Positions 54,679 through 63,895 are shown, counted from the stretch's first letter. The stretch is 64,000 nucleotides of DNA from Ilyobacter polytropus DSM 2926 (GCF_000165505.1 NC_014632.1:248001-312000); one strand, 5' to 3'. Numbers and translations: made by a program. The notes: generated by a model not told the origin, from the letters alone.

Positions 54679-55215
54679 TTGAAGATGAAAGAGATGCTTA
54701 GGGGACTTAAATTTAAAGATATTCTAGGTATAAACGACGCTACAGATGATGAGACAGAGGAGTTGGGAAAGGTAATTGACAGTGTAGAGGAGATAAGGGA
54801 GGAAAAACCCGCTTTAAAGACAGAATTTCTTAGCACAGGTGAAACTGGAAAAACAGATGAAAAGACAAAGTCGAAAATAGAAATCCCGGTAAAATCACCT
54901 GATGAACCTAAAGTTAAAACTCCACCTATGGGGATAAAAGACTATCAGACTGTCTTTGTAGATCCAAAGAAATTTTCTGAGTGTAAAAAAATTGCAAATT
55001 ATATAAGAGATGATAAAATAGTAACTGTTAACCTTGAGTACGTAGATAGTCCCACTGCCCAGAGGATAATAGATTTTTTGAGTGGGGCCATGAGTATAAA
55101 AGAGGCTCAGTTTATAGAGGTCAGTAAAAAAGTATATATGGCTGTCCCTAAAAAGGTACAGGTCCTTTATGATGGGAAGACTGAAGCTGTAAATACAGGA
55201 CTATTGGAGATTTAA
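54679..55215 (+). CDS. sepF: Cell-division protein SepF
   Basis: The protein of about 178 residues has an N-terminal membrane-binding helix (KEMLRGLKFKDIL), a charged, variable linker, and the C-terminal SepF domain from about residue 95. That domain contains VFVDPKKFSECKKIANYI, IVTVNLEYVD, AQRIIDFLSGAMS and VYMAVPKKVQV. SepF anchors FtsZ to the membrane. It is known mainly from Gram-positive bacteria and archaea, so it is notable beside lipopolysaccharide genes. Start is uncertain: TTG 5 bases behind AGGAGG (used here), or ATG at 54685. Confidence 0.88.
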   Translation: MKMKEMLRGLKFKDILGINDATDDETEELGKVIDSVEEIREEKPALKTEFLSTGETGKTDEKTKSKIEIPVKSPDEPKVKTPPMGIKDYQTVFVDPKKFSECKKIANYIRDDKIVTVNLEYVDSPTAQRIIDFLSGAMSIKEAQFIEVSKKVYMAVPKKVQVLYDGKTEAVNTGLLEI

Positions 55216-55230
55216 GGTATAGGGGGAAAT

Positions 55231-56160
55231 TTGAAGTTACTTAAGGATAGTGTCAACATAAGTTGCAAACTTTTAAAAATAATGCTGCCGGTGAGCATTT
55301 TGGTAAAAATCCTCAGTCATTTTGGGATAATTGAAACAATATCTAGAGGTATATCTCCTGTTATGGGAATCATGGGACTGAGCGGAGAGATGGGAATAGT
55401 CTGGGCTACGGCAATGACGACCAATATATATGCCGGTATTCTTACACTTTTTACCCTAACAGAAAACACTAGTGTAACAGTGGCAGAGATAACCATTTTG
55501 TCTACAATAATTCTTGTGGCTCATTCACTGCCGGTAGAACTTAAGGTAATATCTGAAACAGGAGCAAAACCTTCAAAAATTTTGGGTATCCGGGTATTCT
55601 GTGCTATAATAGCAGGAGTGTTTTTAAATATAGTGTTTAAATTATTTAATCTTTATCAGGAAAATGCGAATTTTAGCTTTATTCCTGAAAAGGCTAAACC
55701 TGGAATTTTTTACTGGATCCAGGGGGAAGCTAAAAAGTATATGATGATATTTTTTATAATTTTTATACTCTTAGCTGTAATGGAGATCCTGCAAAAGATT
55801 GGAGTAATAGACTGGATAAATTTAAAATTTTCCCCAATGATGAAGCTGTTTGGCATAGAATCAGGCCTTTCGTTTACATGTATAGTAGGATTAACCATGG
55901 GGATAAGTTATGGAAGTGGATTTATAATTAAAGAAAGCAGAGAGGGGAAATACAGCAAGAGAAGTTTTTTTTTGGTAGCTGTGTTTATGAGTCTTTGCCA
56001 TGGTTTGATAGAAGATACACTTTTGATGGTATCCATAGGAGCCAAAATGATAGGAATATTCTGGTTTAGACTGATTTTTGCAATAGTCGTAACTGTTATT
56101 TTTAATAAATTAATGCCCTATGAAAAATTGGAAAAAATAGGGAAAGGTATAGAAGAATAA
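55231..56160 (+). CDS. Nucleoside-recognition (Gate) domain membrane protein
   Basis: The 309-residue protein has about eight spans and two Gate-type halves, like SpmA/SpmB and YjiH families: ISPVMGIMGLSGEMGIVWATAMTT in the first (given here in its MGLSGEMGIVWATAM core) and MMKLFGIESGLSFTCIVGLT in the second. HGLIEDTLLMVSIG is a further conserved stretch. The substrate is unknown; the name comes from nucleoside transporters that share the domain. Start is TTG behind AGGGGG. Confidence 0.8.
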   Translation: MKLLKDSVNISCKLLKIMLPVSILVKILSHFGIIETISRGISPVMGIMGLSGEMGIVWATAMTTNIYAGILTLFTLTENTSVTVAEITILSTIILVAHSLPVELKVISETGAKPSKILGIRVFCAIIAGVFLNIVFKLFNLYQENANFSFIPEKAKPGIFYWIQGEAKKYMMIFFIIFILLAVMEILQKIGVIDWINLKFSPMMKLFGIESGLSFTCIVGLTMGISYGSGFIIKESREGKYSKRSFFLVAVFMSLCHGLIEDTLLMVSIGAKMIGIFWFRLIFAIVVTVIFNKLMPYEKLEKIGKGIEE

Positions 56161-56233
56161 AAAGTTAACTTAAGGGCTGCCGCCAGTTTAGGTGAGGAGT
56201 CCTTTAGCATTTATAAGGAAGGTGATTTTTAAA

Positions 56234-57223
56234 ATGAGAGCATTAGCGTTATTTTCAGGGGGATTAGACAGTGCCCTTGCCATCAAAGTGGTAGTAGACC
56301 AAGGTATAGAGGTTATAGCCTTAAACTTTGTATCCCATTTTTTTGGAGGTAAAAATGAAAAAGCAGAAAAAATGGCAGAGCAGCTGGGTGTTAGGCTTGA
56401 GTATGTTGACTTTAGTAAGATACATACTGAGATACTAAAAGAGTCTCCAAGTGGAAGAGGAAAAAATATGAATCCTTGCATAGACTGTCATGCCCTTATG
56501 TTTGAGGTGGCAGCTAAACTTCTTGAAAAGTACGATGCAAACTTTATTATATCCGGGGAAGTTTTAGGTCAGAGGCCTATGTCTCAGAATTATATAGCCC
56601 TTGGAAAGGTAATGGAACTTTCAGGTGTAGAAGACCTAATTGTGCGTCCTTTGTCTGCAAAACTATTGCCTCCTACAAAGCCTATAAGAGAGGGATGGGT
56701 TGATAGAGAGCAACTCCTAGATATACAGGGAAGAAGCAGAAAGAGACAGATGGCCCTAATGGAAGAGTATGGAATAGTAGAGTACCCTAGTCCAGGTGGT
56801 GGTTGTATGCTTACAGAACCAAATTATTCTTACAGACTGAAAACTCTTGAAAATGATGGTTTTCTTGAGGACAATTATTCATTTCTTTTTCATCTTGCTA
56901 AATATGGTAGATTTTTCAGAATGGAATCTGGTAAATATTTATTTGTGGGAAGAGAACACGATGATAATCTGAAAATTTCAGAATACAAAGATTTTGGAAG
57001 CTTATACATAGTAGGGGCTGGAACTCCTGGTCCAGCTGTTGTAGGATATGGAGATCTGACTAAGGAAGAGATAATCTTTGGAAAAGAATTATTTGCTAGG
57101 TACTCCAAGAGTAAGGGGAAAAGCAACACTGAAATGGTAGTGAATGGTGTAATAGAAGAGATAGAGGCATTGGATGAAAAATCTATAAATGAAAAAATCA
57201 AAAAATATCAGGTTATTTTATAA
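56234..57223 (+). CDS. PP-loop ATPase, probable tRNA-thiolation enzyme related to ThiI/MnmA
   Basis: The 329-residue protein has the PP-loop ALFSGGLDSALA at residues 4-15. A CxxC pair is in MNPCIDCHALMF (about residues 75-80), with FIISGEVLGQRPMSQ and the glycine-cysteine motif SPGGGCMLTEP. The C-terminal part (YLFVGREHDDNLKI) resembles an NFACT-R/DUF814 domain. Family members are annotated as thiouridine synthases, but I know of no firm assignment. I begin at the ATG after AAGGAAGG; an upstream reading adds 14 residues before the conserved start. It closes the hemW-to-here run. Confidence 0.78.
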   Translation: MRALALFSGGLDSALAIKVVVDQGIEVIALNFVSHFFGGKNEKAEKMAEQLGVRLEYVDFSKIHTEILKESPSGRGKNMNPCIDCHALMFEVAAKLLEKYDANFIISGEVLGQRPMSQNYIALGKVMELSGVEDLIVRPLSAKLLPPTKPIREGWVDREQLLDIQGRSRKRQMALMEEYGIVEYPSPGGGCMLTEPNYSYRLKTLENDGFLEDNYSFLFHLAKYGRFFRMESGKYLFVGREHDDNLKISEYKDFGSLYIVGAGTPGPAVVGYGDLTKEEIIFGKELFARYSKSKGKSNTEMVVNGVIEEIEALDEKSINEKIKKYQVIL

Positions 57224-57263
57224 AAAAAAGAATAAGCTCATACCTATTAAGCTAGAAGGCTTT

Positions 57264-57298
57264 AGGAGTCTTGCCACTATGTGGTTAGGCTCCTCTTT
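57264..57298 (+). terminator. Terminator after the PP-loop gene
   Basis: A 14-base stem (AGGAGTCTTGCCAC with GTGGTTAGGCTCCT, including G-T pairs and one mismatch) around TAT, followed by CTTTAATTTT. Confidence 0.75.
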
Positions 57299-57543
57299 AA
57301 TTTTAAGGCTGAAATTTTGAATTGTAAAAGAATTTGAAAAGATATCTGATAATGAGATTAAAGGTATTTTGAAAGATAATGGTAAAACAATGAAATGTGC
57401 ATATGGATAGCAGAGGATCTCTATATTAGAAGTGAAAATGGAATCAACTACGGAAATAGTAATTTAAGAAAGGTACTTTATTTTTAAAGAAATAATAAAA
57501 AAAAATTATAAATAAATATTATATTGGTTATGGGGGTAAAAAT
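57299..57543. other. AT-rich gap, possible remnant of coding sequence
   Basis: A 26-codon open stretch (EFEKISDNEIKGILKDNG... then a stop) looks protein-like but has no start signal or continuation. I see no recognisable gene; a promoter for the acetyltransferase must lie in the last 60 bases. Confidence 0.25.
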
Positions 57544-58032
57544 ATGGAACTAAAAATAAGAAATGGAAAGGTAGAAGACTTGGAGGAGAGTTTTATATTG
57601 GAGAGAAGAACCTTTCTAGAGTGTGAAGCTGCTTCTAAGGAAAATATAAAAATAAGGCTCTCTGAATTTTCTGATGGATTTATAGTTGGAGAGATCGGAG
57701 GTAAGATAGTGGCACATATAAATAGTGGTTCAACAAATAAAGACGATATAACTGATGAGGAATTTAAGGGCCTTATCGGTCATGAAAGTGGCGGAAAAAA
57801 TATAGTAATATTTTCTGTAGCAGTTGATCCACAGTACCAAAAACAAGGAATAGCATCTGAAATGATGAGAGAATTTATAGAGGTTTCAAAAAAAATAAAG
57901 AAGAAAAATATACTACTTCTATGTAAAGAAAATCTTATTGGGATGTATGAAAAAATGGGGTATGAAAACAATGGAATATCAGCATCGACACATGGAAACG
58001 CTGTATGGTATGAAATGGTTTACTCTCTCTAG
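57544..58032 (+). CDS. GNAT-family N-acetyltransferase
   Basis: The 162-residue protein shows the GNAT acetyl-CoA site: VIFSVAVDPQYQKQGIASEMMREF (the VAVDPQYQKQGIAS part is motif A) at about residues 82-105. The closing part is LLLCKENLIGMYEKMGYE. The substrate is unknown. N-terminal residues RNGKVEDLEESFILERRTF fit the beginning of the fold, so the ATG is right. It stands alone. Confidence 0.87.
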   Translation: MELKIRNGKVEDLEESFILERRTFLECEAASKENIKIRLSEFSDGFIVGEIGGKIVAHINSGSTNKDDITDEEFKGLIGHESGGKNIVIFSVAVDPQYQKQGIASEMMREFIEVSKKIKKKNILLLCKENLIGMYEKMGYENNGISASTHGNAVWYEMVYSL

Positions 58033-58196
58033 AGATCCTCTAAAATTTTAATACTTATCTATTTAATCCAATAAAATACCGAGATAAGCTTAAGCTGGGG
58101 TTGTATCTTTTTTATTTGATAATTTTATGGTGATGGAAAATTAAAACCAAAATGATAGTATGATATTCCATAAATACAACCTCTTAAGGAGGATAA

Positions 58197-58265
58197 ATGA
58201 TAAAAATAAAAACAGACTCTCAGAAAATTAATCCAAGAGAGTCTGTCAGTTTAGTTGAGAACTAA
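58197..58265 (+). CDS. Possible 22-codon reading frame overlapping a terminator
   Basis: ATG lies five bases behind AAGGAGG, and 22 codons follow before TAA. The frame runs through the terminator of the opposite gene, so it could be accidental. No relative is recognised. Confidence 0.2.
   Translation: MIKIKTDSQKINPRESVSLVEN
58212..58246 (-). terminator. Terminator after the winged-helix gene
   Basis: ACAGACTCTC pairs with GAGAGTCTGT; on the minus strand a T-rich run follows. Confidence 0.8.
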
Positions 58266-58300
58266 TTTTTGGAGAATACACAAGAGATCTTGTTCAATGT

Positions 58301-58591
58301 TTATGGATGTTGTCCATATTCCTCTATAGCCTTCCAAGTGATTACTCTTATCTTTTTCACCTTGTCACTGGGCTTATAAGTTGGAGATGTGCAGTTTCCT
58401 CCTTTAGAGCAGTTGTCACAAGTCTTTTCGAAATATCCGTTGTCCACCTCTAAGTACCCTTCATCTTCGAGAATATCAAAAAGATTTTCAAGTTCTTTTG
58501 TATTTATGTTCATATTTTCCATGATTTCATCTTCTGAAAAGACTTCTCCTGAAAGAAGAAGTTTCAAAAGATCAATCTCTTTGTTTTCCAT
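58301..58591 (-). CDS. Winged-helix protein with C-x2-C-x5-C cluster (FeoC-like)
   Basis: The 96-residue protein has an N-terminal winged helix (about 1-55, LLLSGEVFSEDEIMENMNINTKELENLFD). A cysteine cluster follows, TCDNCSKGGNC, which could hold a 4Fe-4S centre or zinc. FeoC proteins combine a winged helix with such a cluster, but no feoA or feoB is adjacent. It is divergent from two TtcA genes, which carry Fe-S clusters themselves. The call of the fold is fair; the function is open. Confidence 0.6.
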   Translation of the reverse strand: MENKEIDLLKLLLSGEVFSEDEIMENMNINTKELENLFDILEDEGYLEVDNGYFEKTCDNCSKGGNCTSPTYKPSDKVKKIRVITWKAIEEYGQHP

Positions 58592-58827
58592 ATTTTACTC
58601 CTTTTTGTTTGTAAAAATTTAGGTTTTAATGAATTTTGATAAATAGAATATTCGATATTTAACATTAAAATATAATTGTAGTGCTTTATAGGGAAAAAGT
58701 CAAACCATTCTTTATCAAATTGATAAAAAAACTTTTAAAAAAATAATTACTTGTGATATAATTATATGATTCGAAAAAAAGAGAAAGATAACTTATATCT
58801 ATTGAAATAAAAGCAACGGAGGTTTTT

Positions 58828-59676
58828 ATGAAAGAAAAAAAAGTTTATGAAGACATAGATGAAAGAATAAAGGAAGAGGGAATTAGTCGTGGTAAGATAG
58901 CCACAGAATCCATAAGGACTACTTATAGAAAAAAAATATGGTCTAAATTTATAAAGGCTATAAAAGATTTTGAACTTATAGAGGACGGAGACAGAATAGC
59001 AGTAGGGGTATCAGGAGGAAAAGACAGTCTTCTTATGTGTAAGCTTTTTCAGGAACTGAAAAAAGACAGAACTAAAAATTTTGAAGTAGTATTTATCTCT
59101 ATGAACCCGGGGTTTGAAGCTATGGATGTAGATCAGTTTAAGCATAATTTAACGGAACTGGATATCCCATGTGAAATATTTGATTCTAACGTATGGGAGG
59201 TTGCCTTTGAGCAAGATCCTGAAAATCCTTGCTTTTTATGTGCAAAAATGAGAAGAGGAGTACTCTATAAAAAAGTAGAGGAACTAGGGTGTAATAAGCT
59301 GGCTCTAGGACATCATTTTGATGATGCAGTGGAAACTGCTCTTATCAATATGTTCTATGCAGGAACAGTCAAGACAATGATACCCAAGGTAAAATCAACG
59401 AGTGGTAAATTGGGACTTATAAGACCTATGATCTACATAAAGGAAATAGATATAATAAATTATACCCATAAAAACGGGATATCTCCTATGACCTGTGGTT
59501 GCCCTATAGAGTCTGGAAAAACAGATTCTAAAAGAAAAGAGATAAAAAATCTTTTGGCAGATATGGAGCAAAAAAATCCAAATATAAAACAAAGTATATT
59601 TAACTCCATGAAAAATATAAATCTTGACTATGTTATAGGTTATACAAGGGGTAACAAAAAGGACAGAGGGGTATAG
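58828..59676 (+). CDS. TtcA-family tRNA 2-thiocytidine synthase, paralogue 1
   Basis: The 282-residue PP-loop enzyme has VGVSGGKDSLLM at about residues 57-68. The Fe-S cysteine pair is in NPCFLCAKMRRGVLY, with LALGHHFDDAVETALIN and a third cysteine group TCGCPIESG. TtcA thiolates C32 of several tRNAs with a 4Fe-4S cluster held by three cysteines, all of which have counterparts here. A second paralogue begins two bases after it. GGAGG precedes the start. Confidence 0.88.
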   Translation: MKEKKVYEDIDERIKEEGISRGKIATESIRTTYRKKIWSKFIKAIKDFELIEDGDRIAVGVSGGKDSLLMCKLFQELKKDRTKNFEVVFISMNPGFEAMDVDQFKHNLTELDIPCEIFDSNVWEVAFEQDPENPCFLCAKMRRGVLYKKVEELGCNKLALGHHFDDAVETALINMFYAGTVKTMIPKVKSTSGKLGLIRPMIYIKEIDIINYTHKNGISPMTCGCPIESGKTDSKRKEIKNLLADMEQKNPNIKQSIFNSMKNINLDYVIGYTRGNKKDRGV

Positions 59677-59678
59677 AT

Positions 59679-60638
59679 ATGGCTATTAAAATAAATGATC
59701 TGAATGAACTTCAGGGAGTAAAACATGAAAATTATTTGTTTTCTATAGAGGGAGACAGAATAAAGGCTTTTAATTCCAAGGAAAAAACAGAGATATATTT
59801 TGATCTGAATGTTAAAAGAAGATTCAAAACAGCAGAAGCAATTGAAAAACACACAGGGTTAAAGATCGAGCTTGAAAACCTTTCAGACAGAGAGCTGCTG
59901 GCATTTATCGAATCAAAGGGTTTTAATAAGACCCTGTGGAATCCAATAGGGAAAGCGATGCACAAATACAATATGATAGAGGCTGGAGATAGTATAGCAG
60001 TTGGTGTGTCAGGTGGTAAAGACAGCCTCACCACTATAAATGCCCTGGTGAGAATAAAAAAAATAGTAAATTTTGATTTTGAGATAATTCCTATACATAT
60101 TCATCCTAGTACTGACAGCTCAAGTTATAATAAAACTGAGGATTATTGCAAAAAAATGGGTTTGGAACTTCAGGTTTTTGAAACAGATCTGCAGAATCTA
60201 CTTTTTGAAGAAAAAAAAGAGAAAAACCCGTGCTTTTTATGTGGAAGGATAAGAAGGGGAATGCTTTACAGGATAATGAAGGAACAAAATATAAACAAGC
60301 TCGCTTTAGGGCATCATAAAGACGATATAATAGAAACATTTTTGATGAATGTATTTTATCAGGGAAACATGAATGTGATGAAACCGGCCTATTATTCAAA
60401 AGATTACGGTGTCATGGTGATAAGACCACTTTCATTTGTAGAGGAAAAAAATATAATAAGATATGTAAGAAAAACTAATCTTCCTATATTAAAATCTGAA
60501 TGTGCCTATGAAACAAATGAAAACTCAAGAAGACTTCGGGTAAAAAATATTATAACTGATTTATCAAAAGAAAATTCTGAAATAAGAAGTGTAATGCTAA
60601 ACAGTATAAAAGATCTTCTAGAGGAAAAGGATCTATAA
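59679..60638 (+). CDS. TtcA-family tRNA thiolase, paralogue 2 with N-terminal extension
   Basis: The 319-residue protein has an added N-terminal domain of about 85 residues (short beta-rich, FSIEGDRIKAFNSKEKTEIYF). The same enzyme core follows: VGVSGGKDSLTTI, NPCFLCGRIRRGMLY, LALGHHKDDIIETFLMN, and a single third cysteine in SECAYETNE. It is clearly a relative of paralogue 1 but has diverged widely. All three presumed cluster cysteines are kept, so it is likely active, perhaps on another position or tRNA. Confidence 0.83.
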   Translation: MAIKINDLNELQGVKHENYLFSIEGDRIKAFNSKEKTEIYFDLNVKRRFKTAEAIEKHTGLKIELENLSDRELLAFIESKGFNKTLWNPIGKAMHKYNMIEAGDSIAVGVSGGKDSLTTINALVRIKKIVNFDFEIIPIHIHPSTDSSSYNKTEDYCKKMGLELQVFETDLQNLLFEEKKEKNPCFLCGRIRRGMLYRIMKEQNINKLALGHHKDDIIETFLMNVFYQGNMNVMKPAYYSKDYGVMVIRPLSFVEEKNIIRYVRKTNLPILKSECAYETNENSRRLRVKNIITDLSKENSEIRSVMLNSIKDLLEEKDL

Positions 60639-60670
60639 ATCTAAGAATTTAATGAAAAATATACCAATAA

Positions 60671-60700
60671 AAAAGGACTGTAGAAATAAACAGTCCTTTT
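60671..60700. terminator. Bidirectional terminator between ttcA-like 2 and the response regulator
   Basis: AAAAGGACTGT-agaaata-AACAGTCCTTTT, flanked by A and T runs. Confidence 0.88.
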
Positions 60701-60714
60701 GTGCCTCTTATTCT

Positions 60715-61407
60715 TTAGATATTAAACTTATATCCTATTCCCCATACAGTTTGAATATATTCTGGATTTTTAGAATCATCTTCTATTTTTTTTCTGAGAT
60801 GACGGATGTAGACCATTATTGAGTTATTATCAATAATAGTATTATTCCAAACTTTTTCATAAAGCTGTTCTTTGGTGAAGACTCTGTTTGGATTTTCCAT
60901 GAAAAATTTCATGAGCATGATTTCCTTGGATGAAAGAAAAATCTCCTCTCCGTCTTTAAAAAGCTGATAAGTATCTATATTTAAGACAAATGGAGCTTTT
61001 GTGATTTTTCTCGAGGAAGTCTGGAGTTCTTTTATTTTGTCTGAACGTCTAAGATGTGCCTTTATTTTTGCTATCAAAACAGACATACTAAAGGGTTTTG
61101 TGATATAATCGTCAGCACCCATTCCCAAAGCAAGTATTTTATCGTAATCCTGTTGTTTACCGCTTAAAAAAATAACTGGAATCTCGATATCTTCAGCCTG
61201 AATTTTTTTCAAAAGCTGAAAACCATCGGTGTCATCTAGCATAATATCAAGAATAATAAGGTCGAAGGCCTGAGAGTTAATAACATTTCTGGCTTCCCTT
61301 CCAGTAGAGATGGTAAGGGTCTCTATATTTTCTGGATCAAGGGCCTTTTTTATCATTTGGCATATTTCTATGTCGTCATCAACTAAGAGAACTTTATAGC
61401 TTTTCAA
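60715..61407 (-). CDS. OmpR-family response regulator
   Basis: The 230-residue protein has a receiver domain (about 1-120) with VDDD, the phospho-acceptor Asp54 in LIILDIMLDD, FLSGK and TKPFS. A winged-helix DNA-binding domain follows at about 130-228 (SSKEIMLMKFFMENPNRVF, then VYIRHLRKKIEDD and TVWGIGYKF). Start is TTG, with GGAGG upstream. It lies head to head with a hybrid histidine kinase gene, a likely partner, though the kinase has its own receiver. Confidence 0.92.
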   Translation of the reverse strand: MKSYKVLLVDDDIEICQMIKKALDPENIETLTISTGREARNVINSQAFDLIILDIMLDDTDGFQLLKKIQAEDIEIPVIFLSGKQQDYDKILALGMGADDYITKPFSMSVLIAKIKAHLRRSDKIKELQTSSRKITKAPFVLNIDTYQLFKDGEEIFLSSKEIMLMKFFMENPNRVFTKEQLYEKVWNNTIIDNNSIMVYIRHLRKKIEDDSKNPEYIQTVWGIGYKFNI

Positions 61408-61573
61408 TTAAAGGCTCCTCCTTTTGCTTTATTTTAAATACTTTAAACAAAAAATATGTTATTATATTTCTATTCAAAATATTTAATGGTTAAAAAAATA
61501 CAAGTCTGTCATATATTATACAACATTTCATTGTAAAAGAATATATCTTTTTATATATCGAAAGGAGAATATA

Positions 61574-63799
61574 GTGGGGAAAATTAAATTAAAGGTACTG
61601 CCGGTCATAGCAATAGCTTTTGTAATTTTAGTTGTAGGAAATATAAGTTACAGAAGTTTTTTGAATTATCAGAATATAATTGTAGAGCAGCAGATGGAAC
61701 ATCTAATGACAATATCCAAATCTATAGGTAGAAGTCTAGAGCTATATGTACAGGAGAAGGAAAAAGGTCTGAGGGACCTTGGGAATAATATAGAATACAG
61801 AATAAAAGAGCAGGAAAATAACCTGATAGATGAAGTGATTTTAAATAGCTTAGAGACATTTTATCTGTCTCAAAATAAAGAGATCGACAACTTAATCTAT
61901 ATAAATATAAACGACAATTCTTTTCATAGTTATCCTGAAGATATGCAAGAGGAAAAGTTTATAACAGAAAGAGACCAATTTTCCAAAGAAATAAGTTATG
62001 TAAAAAGAACCCAGGAATCATATGCCGGGAACCCTTATCTAGACAGAGACAACACCTTCTCTTTCAATATATTAGAGCCTGTTGTAGTGAAAGATGAAAT
62101 TGTAGGAATAATTTTGGGTAAGATAAAAGTAATGAACATGTATGAACTTTTAGTAAAGCCTGTAAAGGCCGGTAAATTTGGTTATGCCATGGTGAAAGAC
62201 AAAGATGGTTTGATTCTGATGCATCCTGTAAAAGAGCAGGTGGGATATGATGTTATAAAGTCTAGAATGCAAAAATATCCTGGATTAGATTATGATGATC
62301 TGGAAAAACTTTTGGAAAAGCAGATGTCAGGTGTAGAGGGTTCTTATGTATATTACTCTTACTGGTGGCCTCAGGACAAACTGGAAAAAGTAAAAAAACT
62401 AAACGCATTTTCACCGGCAAAAGTTTCCGAAGACTTTTGGATTGTAGCTGTTGTGATGTCCTATGACGAGATAAGCGAACCTATTATAAATTATCTTTTA
62501 AGTAATATCGTAATTGCAATAGTAGTGATAATGATTTTTTCCTGGGTGATTTTTCTGAGTGTAAGAATGATAAAAAATAAAGAAGCTTATGAGATGGAAA
62601 CCAGGTATTTGAAAGAAATAAATAAATCTACAGAAGAACTGAGGATAAAAGATGCTGAACTTCATCATAAGAGAAAACTTGAAACAATAGGGAGACTTAC
62701 TGGAGGAATAGCTCACGAGTTCAACAATGTACTGACACCTATTATGGGGTATTCTGAAATGGTCTTAAGAAACTTGGATCCTGAACTTGACAGTTATGAC
62801 TATGTAAAAACAATTCATAAATCCTCTAAAAGGGCTCAGGAAATAATAGACCAAATCAGGATGTTCAGCGGGGATAAAAATATAAAAATAAAATATGAAA
62901 TTATTTCTATAAATAAAATTTTAGATGATGCAATCAGCTTTGCAGAGTCGGTATCTCCTTCGAATATAAAAGTCATAAAAAACATAGATAAAAATTGCGG
63001 AAATGTATATGCAAATGAAACACAGATTCATCAGGTAGTCTTGAATCTGTGTACAAATGCATTTAATGCAATGAAAGAAACAGATATCGGGAATCTAAAA
63101 ATAACTGCAAAAAATGTAAAGAATAAGAAGTTACATAATATGGAAGAAAACATAGTTGATAAAAAAGAATATGTGAAAATATCCTTTGAAGACAATGGTT
63201 GTGGAATGGACAGCGAAACCCAGGAGAAAATATTTGATCCGTTTTTCACCCAAAAGCTATCAAGAAAAAGCAGTGGTTTAGGACTTGCAATTGTACAGGG
63301 AATAATAACAAAGCATGGTGGGAGTATAGAGGTATATAGTGAAAAAGGGAAAGGAAGCAGATTTGATATTTATATTCCTATAGCACAGAACATAGAATCA
63401 GGTAAAGAACAGGTCTACGAAGATGAAATTTTAAGAGGTAATGAGAAGGTGCTTGTTGTCGATGACGATGAGTTTATTGCTGAGATGCTAGAAAAAGGTC
63501 TTGTAGACTTAGGATATAAGGCTGAGTCCATGACAGATGGGATAGAGATTTTAAAAAAGTTTGATTATATTAAAAATAATTTTAAAATTGTGATAACTGA
63601 CCTTACAATGCCGGAAATAAACGGAATACAGCTTGCGAAAAAAATAAAGGAAAATAATCCTGAGATAAAGGTAATTTTAATGACTGCTTATTCAGAAGAG
63701 CCATTAGAAGAATATATGCGGCTTGGAATAATAGACAGTTATCTAATAAAACCTGTTTCTGCTGCACAAATAAGCAGAAGTATAAGGGAATTGGTTTAA
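61574..63799 (+). CDS. Hybrid histidine kinase with Cache sensor and C-terminal receiver
   Basis: The 741-residue protein has a membrane span near residues 8-26, an extracellular dCache-like sensor (about 30-310, with GILGKIKVMNMYEL-like and GYAMVKDKDGLILMHP strands), and a second span at about 311-335. The kinase core has the phospho-His381 in GGIAHEFNNVLTP, the N box NLCTNAFNAM, DNGCGMD and SSGLGLAIVQGI. The receiver has VVDDDEF and Asp676 in VITDLTMPE. The sensor probably binds an amino or organic acid. Start is GTG behind AAAGGAG. No HPt domain is visible here. Confidence 0.9.
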   Translation: MGKIKLKVLPVIAIAFVILVVGNISYRSFLNYQNIIVEQQMEHLMTISKSIGRSLELYVQEKEKGLRDLGNNIEYRIKEQENNLIDEVILNSLETFYLSQNKEIDNLIYININDNSFHSYPEDMQEEKFITERDQFSKEISYVKRTQESYAGNPYLDRDNTFSFNILEPVVVKDEIVGIILGKIKVMNMYELLVKPVKAGKFGYAMVKDKDGLILMHPVKEQVGYDVIKSRMQKYPGLDYDDLEKLLEKQMSGVEGSYVYYSYWWPQDKLEKVKKLNAFSPAKVSEDFWIVAVVMSYDEISEPIINYLLSNIVIAIVVIMIFSWVIFLSVRMIKNKEAYEMETRYLKEINKSTEELRIKDAELHHKRKLETIGRLTGGIAHEFNNVLTPIMGYSEMVLRNLDPELDSYDYVKTIHKSSKRAQEIIDQIRMFSGDKNIKIKYEIISINKILDDAISFAESVSPSNIKVIKNIDKNCGNVYANETQIHQVVLNLCTNAFNAMKETDIGNLKITAKNVKNKKLHNMEENIVDKKEYVKISFEDNGCGMDSETQEKIFDPFFTQKLSRKSSGLGLAIVQGIITKHGGSIEVYSEKGKGSRFDIYIPIAQNIESGKEQVYEDEILRGNEKVLVVDDDEFIAEMLEKGLVDLGYKAESMTDGIEILKKFDYIKNNFKIVITDLTMPEINGIQLAKKIKENNPEIKVILMTAYSEEPLEEYMRLGIIDSYLIKPVSAAQISRSIRELV

Positions 63800-63895
63800 A
63801 TTATAAAAATAAGAATTTTCTTATAAAGGGTATAAAACAATAAGTCTATAAATAGTTTACTGGAATAATGATAAAAAAAAGCACTGAAATATATC

